From Streptomyces tateyamensis (GTDB lineage Bacteria > Actinomycetota > Actinomycetes > Streptomycetales > Streptomycetaceae), in NCBI RefSeq assembly GCF_003205575.1, contig NZ_PYBW01000074.1:53851-114309 (forward strand): a DNA stretch of 60,459 bases, given 5' to 3'. The notes beneath the pieces were generated by a model, which worked only from the letters and a program-made list of their open reading frames with translations, was not told the origin of the DNA and searched no databases. Numbering within the stretch: the first letter of the stretch is position 1; each line of letters starts with the position of its first letter. Position numbers and translations under genes: made by a program. Positions 6,936 to 15,606 of this stretch are shown piece by piece.

Positions 6936-9900
6936 GTCGTCCTCCTGGGGAAGCAGGGGTGGCTGGTTGCAGCAGCAGTACGGACGGAATCCGGGGCCGG
7001 AATCCGAGACGGAGCAGTTGGTGGCCGATACCGGCCAGACCGGTCAGCAGTCCGGGACTGCTGAGGCCTTCGGGAGTCCCGCAGCGCGGGCCGAAGCGGT
7101 CGAGACAGGCGAGCAGGGTGCCCGCCCGGGCGTGCAGTGCTGCGGTCAGCGGGCCGTCGGCCGCGCCGGTCAGCAGCAGGTCCAAGGTGCCGGCCTCGCC
7201 GTGGCAGAGGCTGTGGTCGGCGGCGATCGGGCGGCGCGCGGCGCGGCGCAGTGCCCGCTCCAGCACGGCGGCCAGCTCCGGATCGTCGTGCTGGGCGCCG
7301 CTGCCGGCCACCGCCAGGGCGGCGCCGTCCAGCGGGTCGCACCAGCCGGTGCCGGTGCGGTGCGCCCCCAGCGCGGCCGGGGCTTGGTCGGCCTGGAGCG
7401 CCGCGGTGCGCAGCAGCTCCAGCCCGGCCCGGTGGTACTGGGCGCCGCCGCCGGCCGCGGCGTAGCGCAGCAGGGCCAGGCCCGCACCCGCGCCGCCCTC
7501 GTGCAGTCCGGCTCCGAAAGCGGACTGAGGGGCTGTCAGCAGCCGCTCGGCGAACGGGCGGGCCGCGGTCAGCGCGTGCTCGGGGCCGCCCCCGGCGTGC
7601 ACGGCGAGCAGCGCGGCCAGTGCGCCCGCATCGCCCTCCAGCAGTCCGGCGTGCTCCGCCGCGCCGGCGCCCGCCAGCTCGGTCAGCTGGACCGCCAGGC
7701 CCAGCCAGTCGGCGATGGTCCGGTCCTCGAGCAGCACCGCGAGCCGGCTGAGCGCGTAGCTGATCCCGCCCAGGCCCGCGAAGCCGGCGCCCACCTGCGG
7801 CAGCTGCGCCGGGTAGCCGGCCAGCGCGTTCAGCAGGGCCGGGACCGGGGCCAGCGCCCGCCGGGCCAGTGCCGCGTAGCGCGGCACGCCGGTCAGCGAG
7901 GCCAGTTCGGCCAGGAAGAGCGCGGTGCCGCAGTAGCCGTGCGGCAGCCCGGCGCCCAGCGGCAGCAGTGCCCAGTGCTTCTCGTCCAGCGGCTCCAGGC
8001 CCAGCCAGTTGACCCGGCGGCCGTCGTCGTGGCCGGCCGCCAGGATCCGGTCGGCGATCGCGCAGGCGGCGGCCAGCAGGCGCTCGGGGTCGGGCACGGT
8101 GGCCACCCCGGGGCCGGGCTCCGCGGCCGGCGCGCCGGGAGCGGTGTCGCCGTCCCGGACCGCCAGCGCCGCCTGGATCACCCACTCCTGGTCGAAGCGG
8201 TCGGTGCCGCCCATCCGCCCCAGCCGCCGGCGGGCCCAGTCCAGCCCGGAGCCGAGCACCGGCGCGCTGGTGGCCAGCTCGCCGATCCGCAGCCCGGCCC
8301 GGCCCGCGGTGGCGCCGAACAGCGGCACGTCGCCGCGCCAGAGTTCGGCCAGTTCGGCGCCGACCAGCAGGCGCTGCACCGGGTGGTGGGCCGACTCGCG
8401 CCACAGCGTGTCCAGCAGGTGGTCGCGCTCCAGCGCCTCGCGCAGCACGTCGGGGTGGCAGGACTCGTCCAGCAGGGTCGCGTACCGGGCGGTGTCGCGC
8501 ACCAGCACCCGGGTCGGGCAGTCGGCGAAGCCGGTGAGCAGCGCGGCCAGTTCGCCGCGGTGCGTGACGATCGCCGCGTAGCCCGCCCGGTAGCCGCCGA
8601 GCAGGGCCGCGGTGTGTCGGGCCGGGTCGACGTCCGCCCCGTCCAGCCGGGGCCGGTTGGCGCCGCCGCGGCTGACGGCCGCGGTGCGCACCAGGTGCAT
8701 CTCGTCGGTGGCGGCGCCGGCCCAGTCGGCCACCTGGACCGGCAGCGGCACGCCCTTGTCGCCGCCCAGGCCGGACAGGTCCATGGCGCCCTCGGCGCCG
8801 TAGCTGAGCACCGGCAGCAGCGCGGTGCGCCGCACCGAGTCCTCCAGCGCGCCCATCGCGGGGTCGTCGGCGGCCGGGCGGGGGCGGACCAGCGCGGGGT
8901 GGCAGAGCGTCTCCAGGTCCACCAGCACCGGCTGGTCGCCGCAGGCCAGCAGGTTCTCGAAGTGCAGGTCGGTGCCGCCCAGGGTGTGCACCAGGGCGAG
9001 CAGCGCGCCCAGGCGGTGGTAGAAGCGGCGCACCTCGGCCGGGTCGGCGCAGGGCGCGGCGGTGGCGAACTCCACCCAGCCGTAGCCGTCCCGGGTCAGC
9101 ACCGCCAGGGTGCGCGGGGCCAGCTCGGGCAGCTTGTCGCCGAGCCAGTCCAGGGTCTCGTTGAACCGGGCGTGCAGCTCGAGCGGGCGCGGCTTGTAGA
9201 CCAGCTCGGCGCCGTGCTCGAAGCGCAGCAGGGCCACCGTACGGCCGTGCCCGTGCCGGTCGCCGCGGCCGGTGTCCACCCCGACCAGCCGGCCCGGGTC
9301 CTGCCCGGGCCAGAGCGCGGCGACCAGGTCGGCGCGGTCGTCGGCGAGCCGCTCCAGCAGCTCGGTCCAGGCGGCGAGGCTCTGCTCGCAGGTCTGGGCG
9401 AGCAGCCGGGCCAGCACCGGGTACTCGGTGAGCAGGGCGCGCAGTGCCCGGCGCTCGGCCGAGCGGCGCACGAAGTCGGCGAACCGGTGGGTCGGGGTGT
9501 CGCCCTGCAGCCGCTCGGTCACCCGGGCCACGTTCAGCTCCAGCACCAGGGTGCGGCGGGCGATCCGGACCAGGGCCGCGGACAGCTGCCGGGTGAAGCA
9601 GTCGCGCAGCGCCACCGGGTCGACCAGGCCGGCCGGCCGCACCGGGAGCGGCAGGCGCTCGGCGGCGAGCTCGGTGAAGGGGGCCAGCACCTGGGCGAAG
9701 CCGGTCGCCCAGTCGAGCTCGGCGCCCGGTTCGGCCACCCGCTCGGGGGCCGCGGCCAGCGCCTGCTCGGCGTAGTCGGCCCAGGACGGCACGGCGACCC
9801 GGGCGGCCAGCTCCGCGGCCGGCTCGGCGGCCAGTGCGGCCAGCTGCGGCTCGGTCAGCCCCAGCTCGGCCAGCCGGGCCGCGAACTCGGCGGGGCCGGC

Positions 9901-10035
9901 GTAGTCCGCCGCCCAACGCTTCGTCAGCTCGGCCGCACCGAGCGTCGGCTGCGTGGGCAGTGGCAGTCGCTCGGCACGGCTGAGACCGCGGGTCCACCAG
10001 TGTGTCCCCGGCTCGTCCGTCCCCATCTCCGTCAT
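6928..10035 (-). CDS. Class II lanthipeptide synthetase LanM (dehydratase plus LanC-like domain, altered cyclase site)
   Basis: 1035 residues from the ATG at 10035, typical of LanM. The dehydratase half phosphorylates and eliminates Ser/Thr in other LanMs. Its kinase-like residues are visible: VYKPRPLELHARFNE, GTDLHFENLL (D356, H358, N361) and VDLETL (D373, E375). The C-terminal third is a LanC-type toroid with repeated GxxG motifs. The zinc ligands C899 (GWCDPLDG) and C944-H945 (SLCHGEAG) are present. However, the usual GxxHGxxG motif reads GLHEGGAG, putting Glu846 where the catalytic His is expected, and the usual CxGxPG reads CDPLDG. An in-frame upstream extension to 10161 is possible, but it runs through the divergent promoter region and is not LanM-like. 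An alternative ATG is at 10026. Confidence 0.9.
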   Translation of the reverse strand: MTEMGTDEPGTHWWTRGLSRAERLPLPTQPTLGAAELTKRWAADYAGPAEFAARLAELGLTEPQLAALAAEPAAELAARVAVPSWADYAEQALAAAPERVAEPGAELDWATGFAQVLAPFTELAAERLPLPVRPAGLVDPVALRDCFTRQLSAALVRIARRTLVLELNVARVTERLQGDTPTHRFADFVRRSAERRALRALLTEYPVLARLLAQTCEQSLAAWTELLERLADDRADLVAALWPGQDPGRLVGVDTGRGDRHGHGRTVALLRFEHGAELVYKPRPLELHARFNETLDWLGDKLPELAPRTLAVLTRDGYGWVEFATAAPCADPAEVRRFYHRLGALLALVHTLGGTDLHFENLLACGDQPVLVDLETLCHPALVRPRPAADDPAMGALEDSVRRTALLPVLSYGAEGAMDLSGLGGDKGVPLPVQVADWAGAATDEMHLVRTAAVSRGGANRPRLDGADVDPARHTAALLGGYRAGYAAIVTHRGELAALLTGFADCPTRVLVRDTARYATLLDESCHPDVLREALERDHLLDTLWRESAHHPVQRLLVGAELAELWRGDVPLFGATAGRAGLRIGELATSAPVLGSGLDWARRRLGRMGGTDRFDQEWVIQAALAVRDGDTAPGAPAAEPGPGVATVPDPERLLAAACAIADRILAAGHDDGRRVNWLGLEPLDEKHWALLPLGAGLPHGYCGTALFLAELASLTGVPRYAALARRALAPVPALLNALAGYPAQLPQVGAGFAGLGGISYALSRLAVLLEDRTIADWLGLAVQLTELAGAGAAEHAGLLEGDAGALAALLAVHAGGGPEHALTAARPFAERLLTAPQSAFGAGLHEGGAGAGLALLRYAAAGGGAQYHRAGLELLRTAALQADQAPAALGAHRTGTGWCDPLDGAALAVAGSGAQHDDPELAAVLERALRRAARRPIAADHSLCHGEAGTLDLLLTGAADGPLTAALHARAGTLLACLDRFGPRCGTPEGLSSPGLLTGLAGIGHQLLRLGFRPRIPSVLLLQPATPASPGGRHE

Positions 10036-10196
10036 GACCACGAGGTTGCCAGCGCACCGCCCCCACCCTCCATGGGGGCGGGCCCCCATATTCAGGGGCG
10101 GGCAGGGGTGGCGGTGGTGGGGGCCGGTGGGGGCCGGAGGAATGCGGGGGCTCGCCCCCATGGGAAGCGCGGCGGGGCGGGGCCAGGCTCGAAGCC
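10036..10196. promoter_or_regulatory. Divergent promoter region of lanM and the SARP gene with G-tract inverted repeats
   Basis: 161 bp between two divergent starts. It contains an inverted repeat ATGGGGG/CCCCCAT (10072-10078 and 10083-10089) and a further CCCCCAT at 10155-10161 facing a GGGGG run at 10146-10150. These are plausible operators. Hexamers resembling -10 boxes but beginning CA instead of TA lie 7 nt before each start: CAACCT before lanM (complement of 10043-10048) and CAGGCT before the SARP (10184-10189). This would fit weak, activator-dependent, leaderless promoters. The operator role is inferred. Confidence 0.4.
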
Positions 10197-11006
10197 ATGC
10201 AGAACAGTGCGCGTTGCGCTCGCAACCACGATGTGCGGATCACCGTTCTCGGCCCGGTCGGGGCCACGGTGGACGGGCAGGCGGCCCGGCTCGGCGGCCG
10301 CCGCCCCCGGGCCCTGCTGGCTGCCCTGCTGGTGGCCGACGGCTCCCTGGTGACGGAGGACCAGTTGATCGACTCGGTCTGGGAGGACCAGCTGCCGGCC
10401 AAGCCCCGCCAGGCGCTGCACACCTACGTGGCGGACCTGCGCCGGGCGCTGGAGCCCGACCGCCGGGCCCGCCAGGAGCCGCTGGTGCTGCTGCGCCACC
10501 CGGCCGGCTACGCGCTGGCGGTCGGCCCGGAGCGGGTGGACACCCGACGCTTCGTCGACCTGGTGGCCGCCGGCGTGGCGGCCGCCACCGCGGCCCGGCC
10601 GGCCGAGGCGCTGGCCCAGGTGGACCAGGCACTGCGGCTGTGGCGCGGGCCGGCCTTCGCGGACCTGGCGGACTCGCGGTTCCTGCGGGCCGAGATCGGC
10701 CGGCTCGAGGAGTGCCGCTCGCTGGCCCGGGAGATCCGGGTGGCCGCCCGGCTCGGGCTGGGCGAGCACCGGCAGTCGCTGCTGGAGAGTCAGGAGCTGG
10801 TCGCCGACTACCCGCTGCGCGAGTCGGCCTGGGCGCTGCGGGTGCTGACCCTGTACCGCTGCGGCCGCCAGGCCGAGGCGCTGCAGACCCTGGGCACCGC
10901 CCGCCGGGTGCTGCGCGAGCAGCTCGGCGCGGACCCGGGGCCCGAGCTGGCCCGGCTGACCGAACGCGTCCTGGTGCACGACCCCGCCCTCGCTTGGCAC
11001 TGCTGA
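10197..11006 (+). CDS. SARP-family (AfsR/DnrI-type) transcriptional activator
   Basis: 269 residues, the size of small SARPs. An OmpR-like winged helix covers roughly residues 12-100 (VRITVLGPVGATVDG, then TEDQLIDSVWED and ALHTYVADLRRALEP). The bacterial transcriptional activation domain covers residues 110-255 (RFVDLVAAG, ALRLWRGPAFADLADS, ALRVLTLYRCGRQAEAL). SARPs activate antibiotic and RiPP clusters by binding heptamer direct repeats with 11-bp periodicity; an array of that form lies immediately downstream at 11034-11084. The gene diverges from lanM. No ATPase domain is fused. An internal GTG near 10234, just before RITVLG, is an alternative start. Confidence 0.9.
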   Translation: MQNSARCARNHDVRITVLGPVGATVDGQAARLGGRRPRALLAALLVADGSLVTEDQLIDSVWEDQLPAKPRQALHTYVADLRRALEPDRRARQEPLVLLRHPAGYALAVGPERVDTRRFVDLVAAGVAAATAARPAEALAQVDQALRLWRGPAFADLADSRFLRAEIGRLEECRSLAREIRVAARLGLGEHRQSLLESQELVADYPLRESAWALRVLTLYRCGRQAEALQTLGTARRVLREQLGADPGPELARLTERVLVHDPALAWHC

Positions 11007-11033
11007 CTGGTCCTCAGTCCAGCAGCTCCCAAC

Positions 11034-11084
11034 GGGAGTCCGCTGGGAGTCCACTGGGAAGCGACCGGGAGTCCGTCGGGGAGC
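11034..11084 (+). repeat. Five 11-bp-spaced heptamer direct repeats (SARP-type operator candidate)
   Basis: Heptamers start at 11034 GGGAGTC, 11045 GGGAGTC, 11056 GGGAAGC, 11067 GGGAGTC and 11078 GGGGAGC, exactly 11 bp apart, that is, one helical turn. This is the geometry bound by SARP activators. The array lies 27 bp after the SARP stop and about 200 bp before the next gene at 11286. The rest of the gap (11085-11285) is lower in GC than its surroundings, with a GATTAA near 11105 that could serve as a -10. The link to the adjacent SARP is inferred. Confidence 0.55.
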
Positions 11085-11285
11085 CGGCCCGTCCCGTCCG
11101 GGCCGATTAACCGCTGAATTCCGCGGATTGCCAAGAATCGATCAGGTTCGCATTCTTTCAGGCACAACCTGCGGCCAGGTCCGACGCCGGGAGATGGTGC
11201 GCCGTATACGGTGTTCTGCAGTTCCGGGTTCCGTTTTCCGTCTGGAGCAGCCCGGTCCGGAAGAGCGGCGACGGGAAGGCATGGC

Positions 11286-11792
11286 ATGACGCGAATGCAC
11301 ACTACGGCCGGCGAACTCCCCGCGCAGCGGGTCGAAGAGGCCAAGGGACGGGCCGCCAACCTGCTGCTCGCGTTCCGGCACGGCAACCAGCTCGCCTTCG
11401 ACGGGGCGCTGGACCGCCTGCTGGCCGACCAGGACGAGCGCACCGTGCTCACCATACTGGCCTGGATCGCGGCCGAGGCGGTGCGCAAGGCCTACGCCCC
11501 CGAGGTCGGCGACCGGGTGCTGCGCTCGCTGGCCCGCCGGGCCCCGCAGAGCGAGATCGGCGTCGCGGTGGACGAGGAGTCGGCCGATGCCGCGCGGCTG
11601 ATCGCGGCGGTGCGCGGGGGCGACGTGGCGCAGGTGCGCGAGCTGGTCGCCGCCACCGCGGACACCACCTTCCTGCTCGGCGGCCTGCTCCAGGCGGTGG
11701 CGATGATGCTGCCGCTGCTGCCGGAGGAGGAGGTCGACCAGGTCCTGGGGGAGCTGCGGATGCGGCAGGCGGCGGTGCCGGCCGGGGTCTGA
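11286..11792 (+). CDS. Hypothetical protein, all-helical, soluble
   Basis: 168 residues. No signal peptide or clear membrane span; one hydrophobic helix (FLLGGLLQAVAMMLPLL) lies near residue 135. The sequence looks mainly helical and Ala/Leu/Glu-rich. I do not recognise a family. The ATG at 11286 is chosen because a GGGAAGG ribosome site lies about 8 nt upstream; an in-frame upstream start at 11211 would add a segment with no protein-like character. It lies downstream of the repeat array and could be a SARP target, or a local gene unrelated to the peptide cluster. It is followed by folC. Confidence 0.75.
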   Translation: MTRMHTTAGELPAQRVEEAKGRAANLLLAFRHGNQLAFDGALDRLLADQDERTVLTILAWIAAEAVRKAYAPEVGDRVLRSLARRAPQSEIGVAVDEESADAARLIAAVRGGDVAQVRELVAATADTTFLLGGLLQAVAMMLPLLPEEEVDQVLGELRMRQAAVPAGV

Positions 11793-11867
11793 CCCCGGCG
11801 CACCACCGGGCCGACCAGGCACGCGGGGAGCTGGCGGCCCCCGCGCGGTGAGGGCTCGCCCACTCCG

Positions 11868-11873
11868 TAGACT
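11868..11873 (+). promoter_or_regulatory. -10 element of a likely leaderless folC promoter
   Basis: TAGACT lies 7 nt before the GTG at 11881. There is no ribosome site between them, which supports this GTG as a leaderless start. Confidence 0.5.
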
Positions 11874-11880
11874 TGGCGGC

Positions 11881-13281
11881 GTGAGCAGCAGCGCCGGGCC
11901 GAACCCGTACACCATCCGCCCCAGCAGTGCGGACGCCGTCGAACAGCCGGACGCCCTTCGCGAGATCGAGGCGGAACTGGCCAAGCGGTGGCCGGAGAAC
12001 AAGATCGAGCCCACCCTGGACCGGATCAACGCCCTGATGGACATCCTGGGCCAGCCTCAGCACTCCTATCCGGCGATCCACATCACCGGCACCAACGGCA
12101 AGACCTCCACCGCGCGGATGGTCGAGCAGTTGCTGAGCGCCTTCGAGCTGCGCACCGGCCGCTACACCAGCCCGCACGTGGAGTCGGTGACCGAGCGGAT
12201 CAGCCTGGACGGCCAGCCGATCAGCGCCGAGAAGTTCGTCTCGACCTACCAGGACATCGAGCCGTACATCCGGATGGTCGACGAGCAGCAGCCGATCGCG
12301 CTCTCCTTCTTCGAGGTGCTGACCGGCATGGCCTACGCGGCCTTCGCCGACGCGCCGATCGACGTCGCCGTGGTCGAGGTCGGCATGGGCGGCAGCTGGG
12401 ACGCGACCAACGTGATCGACGCGGCGGTCGCCGTGATCACCCCGGTCTCGCTGGACCACACCGACCGGCTGGGCAACACCACCGGCGAGATCGCCACCGA
12501 GAAGTCCGGCATCATCAAACAGGGCGCCGTCGCGGTGGTCTCCCAGCAGCCGCTGGACGCCGCCCAGGCGATCCTGAAGCGCGCCGTCGAGGTGGACGCC
12601 ACGGTGGCCCGCGAGGGCATGGAGTTCGGCGTGCTGCACCGCGAGATCGCGGTCGGCGGGCAGGTGGTGACGCTGCGCGGGCTCGGCGGCGCCGAGTACT
12701 CCGAAATCTTCATCCCGCTGCACGGCGAGCACCAGGCGCACAACGCCGCGGTCGCGCTCTGCGCGGTGGAGGCCTTCTTCGGCGTCGGCGCGGCCCGCGA
12801 GGGCTCGCTCGACATCGACAAGGTCCGCCAGGCCTTCTCCGGGGTCTCCTCCCCGGGCCGGCTGGAGGTGGTCCGGCGCAGCCCCACCATCGTGCTGGAC
12901 GCCGCGCACAACCCGGCCGGCGCCGAGATCACCGCGGCCGCGCTCGCCGAGTCCTTCAGCTTCACCCGGCTGATCGGCGTGATCGCCGCCAGCGGGGACA
13001 AGGACGTCACCGGCCTGCTGGAGGCCTTCGAGCCGGTGCTGGCCGAGATCGTGGTGACCGAGAACTCCACCCACCGGGCGATGCCGGTGGACCGGCTGGC
13101 CGCCCAGGCGGTCGAGGTGTTCGGCGAGGACCGGGTGGTGGTCGAGCCGCGGCTGGACGATGCCATCGAGGCCGCGGTCACCCTGGCCGAGGAAGAGGGC
13201 GACCTCGCCGGTGCCGGGGTGCTGATCACCGGCTCGGTGATCACCGTGGGCGAGGCCCGCCTGCTGCTCGGGAGGAAGTGA
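11881..13281 (+). CDS. folC: Bifunctional folylpolyglutamate / dihydrofolate synthase
   Basis: 466 residues. It is a Mur-ligase-type ATP enzyme that makes dihydrofolate from dihydropteroate and adds glutamates to folates. The P-loop HITGTNGKTSTARM is at about residues 62-75, followed by TSPHVESVTERI, VEVGMGGSWDATNVID, HTDRLGNT, and the C-terminal Mur ligase domain with LDAAHNPAGAE. The GTG at 11881 is preferred for its -10 element 7 nt upstream; an in-frame upstream start at 11848 would precede that promoter. The downstream DUF4233 gene begins 4 nt after the stop, so the two are likely co-transcribed. Confidence 0.95.
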   Translation: MSSSAGPNPYTIRPSSADAVEQPDALREIEAELAKRWPENKIEPTLDRINALMDILGQPQHSYPAIHITGTNGKTSTARMVEQLLSAFELRTGRYTSPHVESVTERISLDGQPISAEKFVSTYQDIEPYIRMVDEQQPIALSFFEVLTGMAYAAFADAPIDVAVVEVGMGGSWDATNVIDAAVAVITPVSLDHTDRLGNTTGEIATEKSGIIKQGAVAVVSQQPLDAAQAILKRAVEVDATVAREGMEFGVLHREIAVGGQVVTLRGLGGAEYSEIFIPLHGEHQAHNAAVALCAVEAFFGVGAAREGSLDIDKVRQAFSGVSSPGRLEVVRRSPTIVLDAAHNPAGAEITAAALAESFSFTRLIGVIAASGDKDVTGLLEAFEPVLAEIVVTENSTHRAMPVDRLAAQAVEVFGEDRVVVEPRLDDAIEAAVTLAEEEGDLAGAGVLITGSVITVGEARLLLGRK

Positions 13282-13284
13282 GCC

Positions 13285-13635
13285 ATGCGCACGCTCTGCT
13301 CGTCCACGCTGATCGGCGAGGTCTTCGTGATCCTCTTCGCCGCCTGCGTCGCCATGCGGATGACGGACGTCTCGACGGCGGTGATCTGGACCGTCAGCGG
13401 GGTGGCGATGCTGCTCTGCGTGCTGCTGTGCGGTGTGATCACCCGGCCGGGCGCGGTGGCGGTCGGCTGGGCGCTGCAGGTGGCGCTGATCGCCGGCGGC
13501 CTGCTGCTGCCCACCATGTACGGACTGGGCGTGGTCTTCGCCGCGCTGTGGTGGTGCTCGGTGCACTACGGGCGCAAGATCGACGTCATCAGGGAACAGC
13601 GCAGCCGGGCCGAGCAGCCGGCGGCCGGAGCCTGA
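13285..13635 (+). CDS. DUF4233 family small membrane protein
   Basis: 116 residues with about four hydrophobic helices (LIGEVFVILFAACVAMRM; VIWTVSGVAMLLCVLLC; VGWALQVALIAGGLLL; YGLGVVFAALWWCSVHYG) and a charged cytoplasmic tail. It matches the DUF4233 proteins that sit between folC and ndk throughout actinobacteria. The start lies 4 nt after the folC stop, with the ribosome site GGGAGGAAG inside the end of folC, so translation is likely coupled. The function is unknown; the association with folC is positional only. Confidence 0.88.
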   Translation: MRTLCSSTLIGEVFVILFAACVAMRMTDVSTAVIWTVSGVAMLLCVLLCGVITRPGAVAVGWALQVALIAGGLLLPTMYGLGVVFAALWWCSVHYGRKIDVIREQRSRAEQPAAGA

Positions 13636-13761
13636 AGCGAGGGCACCCGGGGACGGGGTGAACGGTCGGGGTCCGTCCGGGCGCCGACCGTTCGCTCACC
13701 CGAGGTAACCTCTGGGCCGGTGGCTTACACCAGTCCGTCCCGAAACGCATGGAGCCGCACC

Positions 13762-14175
13762 GTGACCCAGCGCACCCTCGTCCTGCTCAAGCCCGATGCC
13801 GTTCGCCGCGGCCTGGCCGGTGAGATCATCAGCCGGATCGAGCGCAAGGCCGGCTGGCAGCTGGCCGCGGTCGAGCTGCGCACCTTCGACCGCGCGACGC
13901 TGGAGCAGCACTACGGTGAGCACGTCGGCAAGCCGTTCTACGAGCCGCTGCTCACCTTCATGGGTGAGGGCCCGTCGATCGCGCTGATCGTCGAGGGTGA
14001 GAACGTGATCCCTGGCGTGCGTGCGCTGGCCGGGGCCACCGACCCGCTGGAGGCCGGCCCCGGCACCATCCGCGGCGACTACGCCACCATCACCCGGGAG
14101 AACCTGATCCACGCCTCCGACTCGCCCGAGTCCGCGGAGCGCGAGATCAAGATTTTCTTCCCGGCGCACGCCTGA
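13762..14175 (+). CDS. ndk: Nucleoside diphosphate kinase
   Basis: 137 residues. It transfers the gamma phosphate between NTPs and NDPs through a phosphohistidine. It opens TLVLLKPDAVRRGLAGEIISR, and the family signature with the active-site histidine is NLIHASDSPESAEREI near the C-terminus. The GTG at 13762 gives the normal family length and has GGAG 9 nt upstream. An in-frame GTG at 13720 would add 14 residues; it stands 8 nt after a TAACCT box (13706-13711), which probably marks the transcript start. Confidence 0.96.
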   Translation: MTQRTLVLLKPDAVRRGLAGEIISRIERKAGWQLAAVELRTFDRATLEQHYGEHVGKPFYEPLLTFMGEGPSIALIVEGENVIPGVRALAGATDPLEAGPGTIRGDYATITRENLIHASDSPESAEREIKIFFPAHA

Positions 14176-14494
14176 CCGAACGCCAGAGCGCCCTCGCCGG
14201 CTGACGCCGGGCCGGTCAGGCGCGGCCCGGCTCAGCCAACGGTGGGAATCTGATCGTCAAATATGGAACCGGGCGCGCCGACACGGCGTCCCAATGCGGG
14301 CAGAACTGATTCGGCGACGGAGAATGGACGCCATACCCGCCCCGCCGACGAGTTCGCCGGACGTGGCTACGATGGAGGCACTCGGCGGACCCCGGCGGTC
14401 CGTCCAGCCGTCCCCGCACCGCTGTGCAGAGCCACCGGTGTGAGGGTCAACTCCCTGCCCAAGACATACAGTTCGGGAAGGCGTCCTACACCTC
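14176..14494 (+). promoter_or_regulatory. ndk-mreB intergenic region with a candidate mreB promoter
   Basis: 319 bp without a credible gene. It contains a lower-GC patch around 14245-14270 and TACGAT at 14368-14373, a likely -10 box that would give an mreB leader of about 115 nt. A GGAAGG ribosome site lies about 14 nt before the mreB ATG. I see no T-tailed terminator after ndk. Confidence 0.4.
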
Positions 14495-15532
<1,038 letters not shown>

Positions 15533-15606
15533 ACCGACCGACAACCCCAGCGACAAGCACCGCGACACCTCCAGACCGGCCGTCAAGAAGGGGCAGCAGC
15601 ACTGCC

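Noticed and set aside
10036..10161. In-frame upstream extension of LanM by 42 residues
   Set aside because: The added sequence runs through the inverted repeats of the divergent promoter region and is Pro/His-rich, unlike LanM N-termini.
5557..10353. A 1598-codon open frame on the plus strand across the LAL, lanA and lanM genes
   Set aside because: It is a shadow of the real minus-strand genes; the translation is Ser/Arg/Gly/Gln-rich without any motif.
11848..11880. Upstream start of FolC at 11848
   Set aside because: It lies upstream of the TAGACT element, and the GTG at 11881 has the leaderless spacing common in this window.
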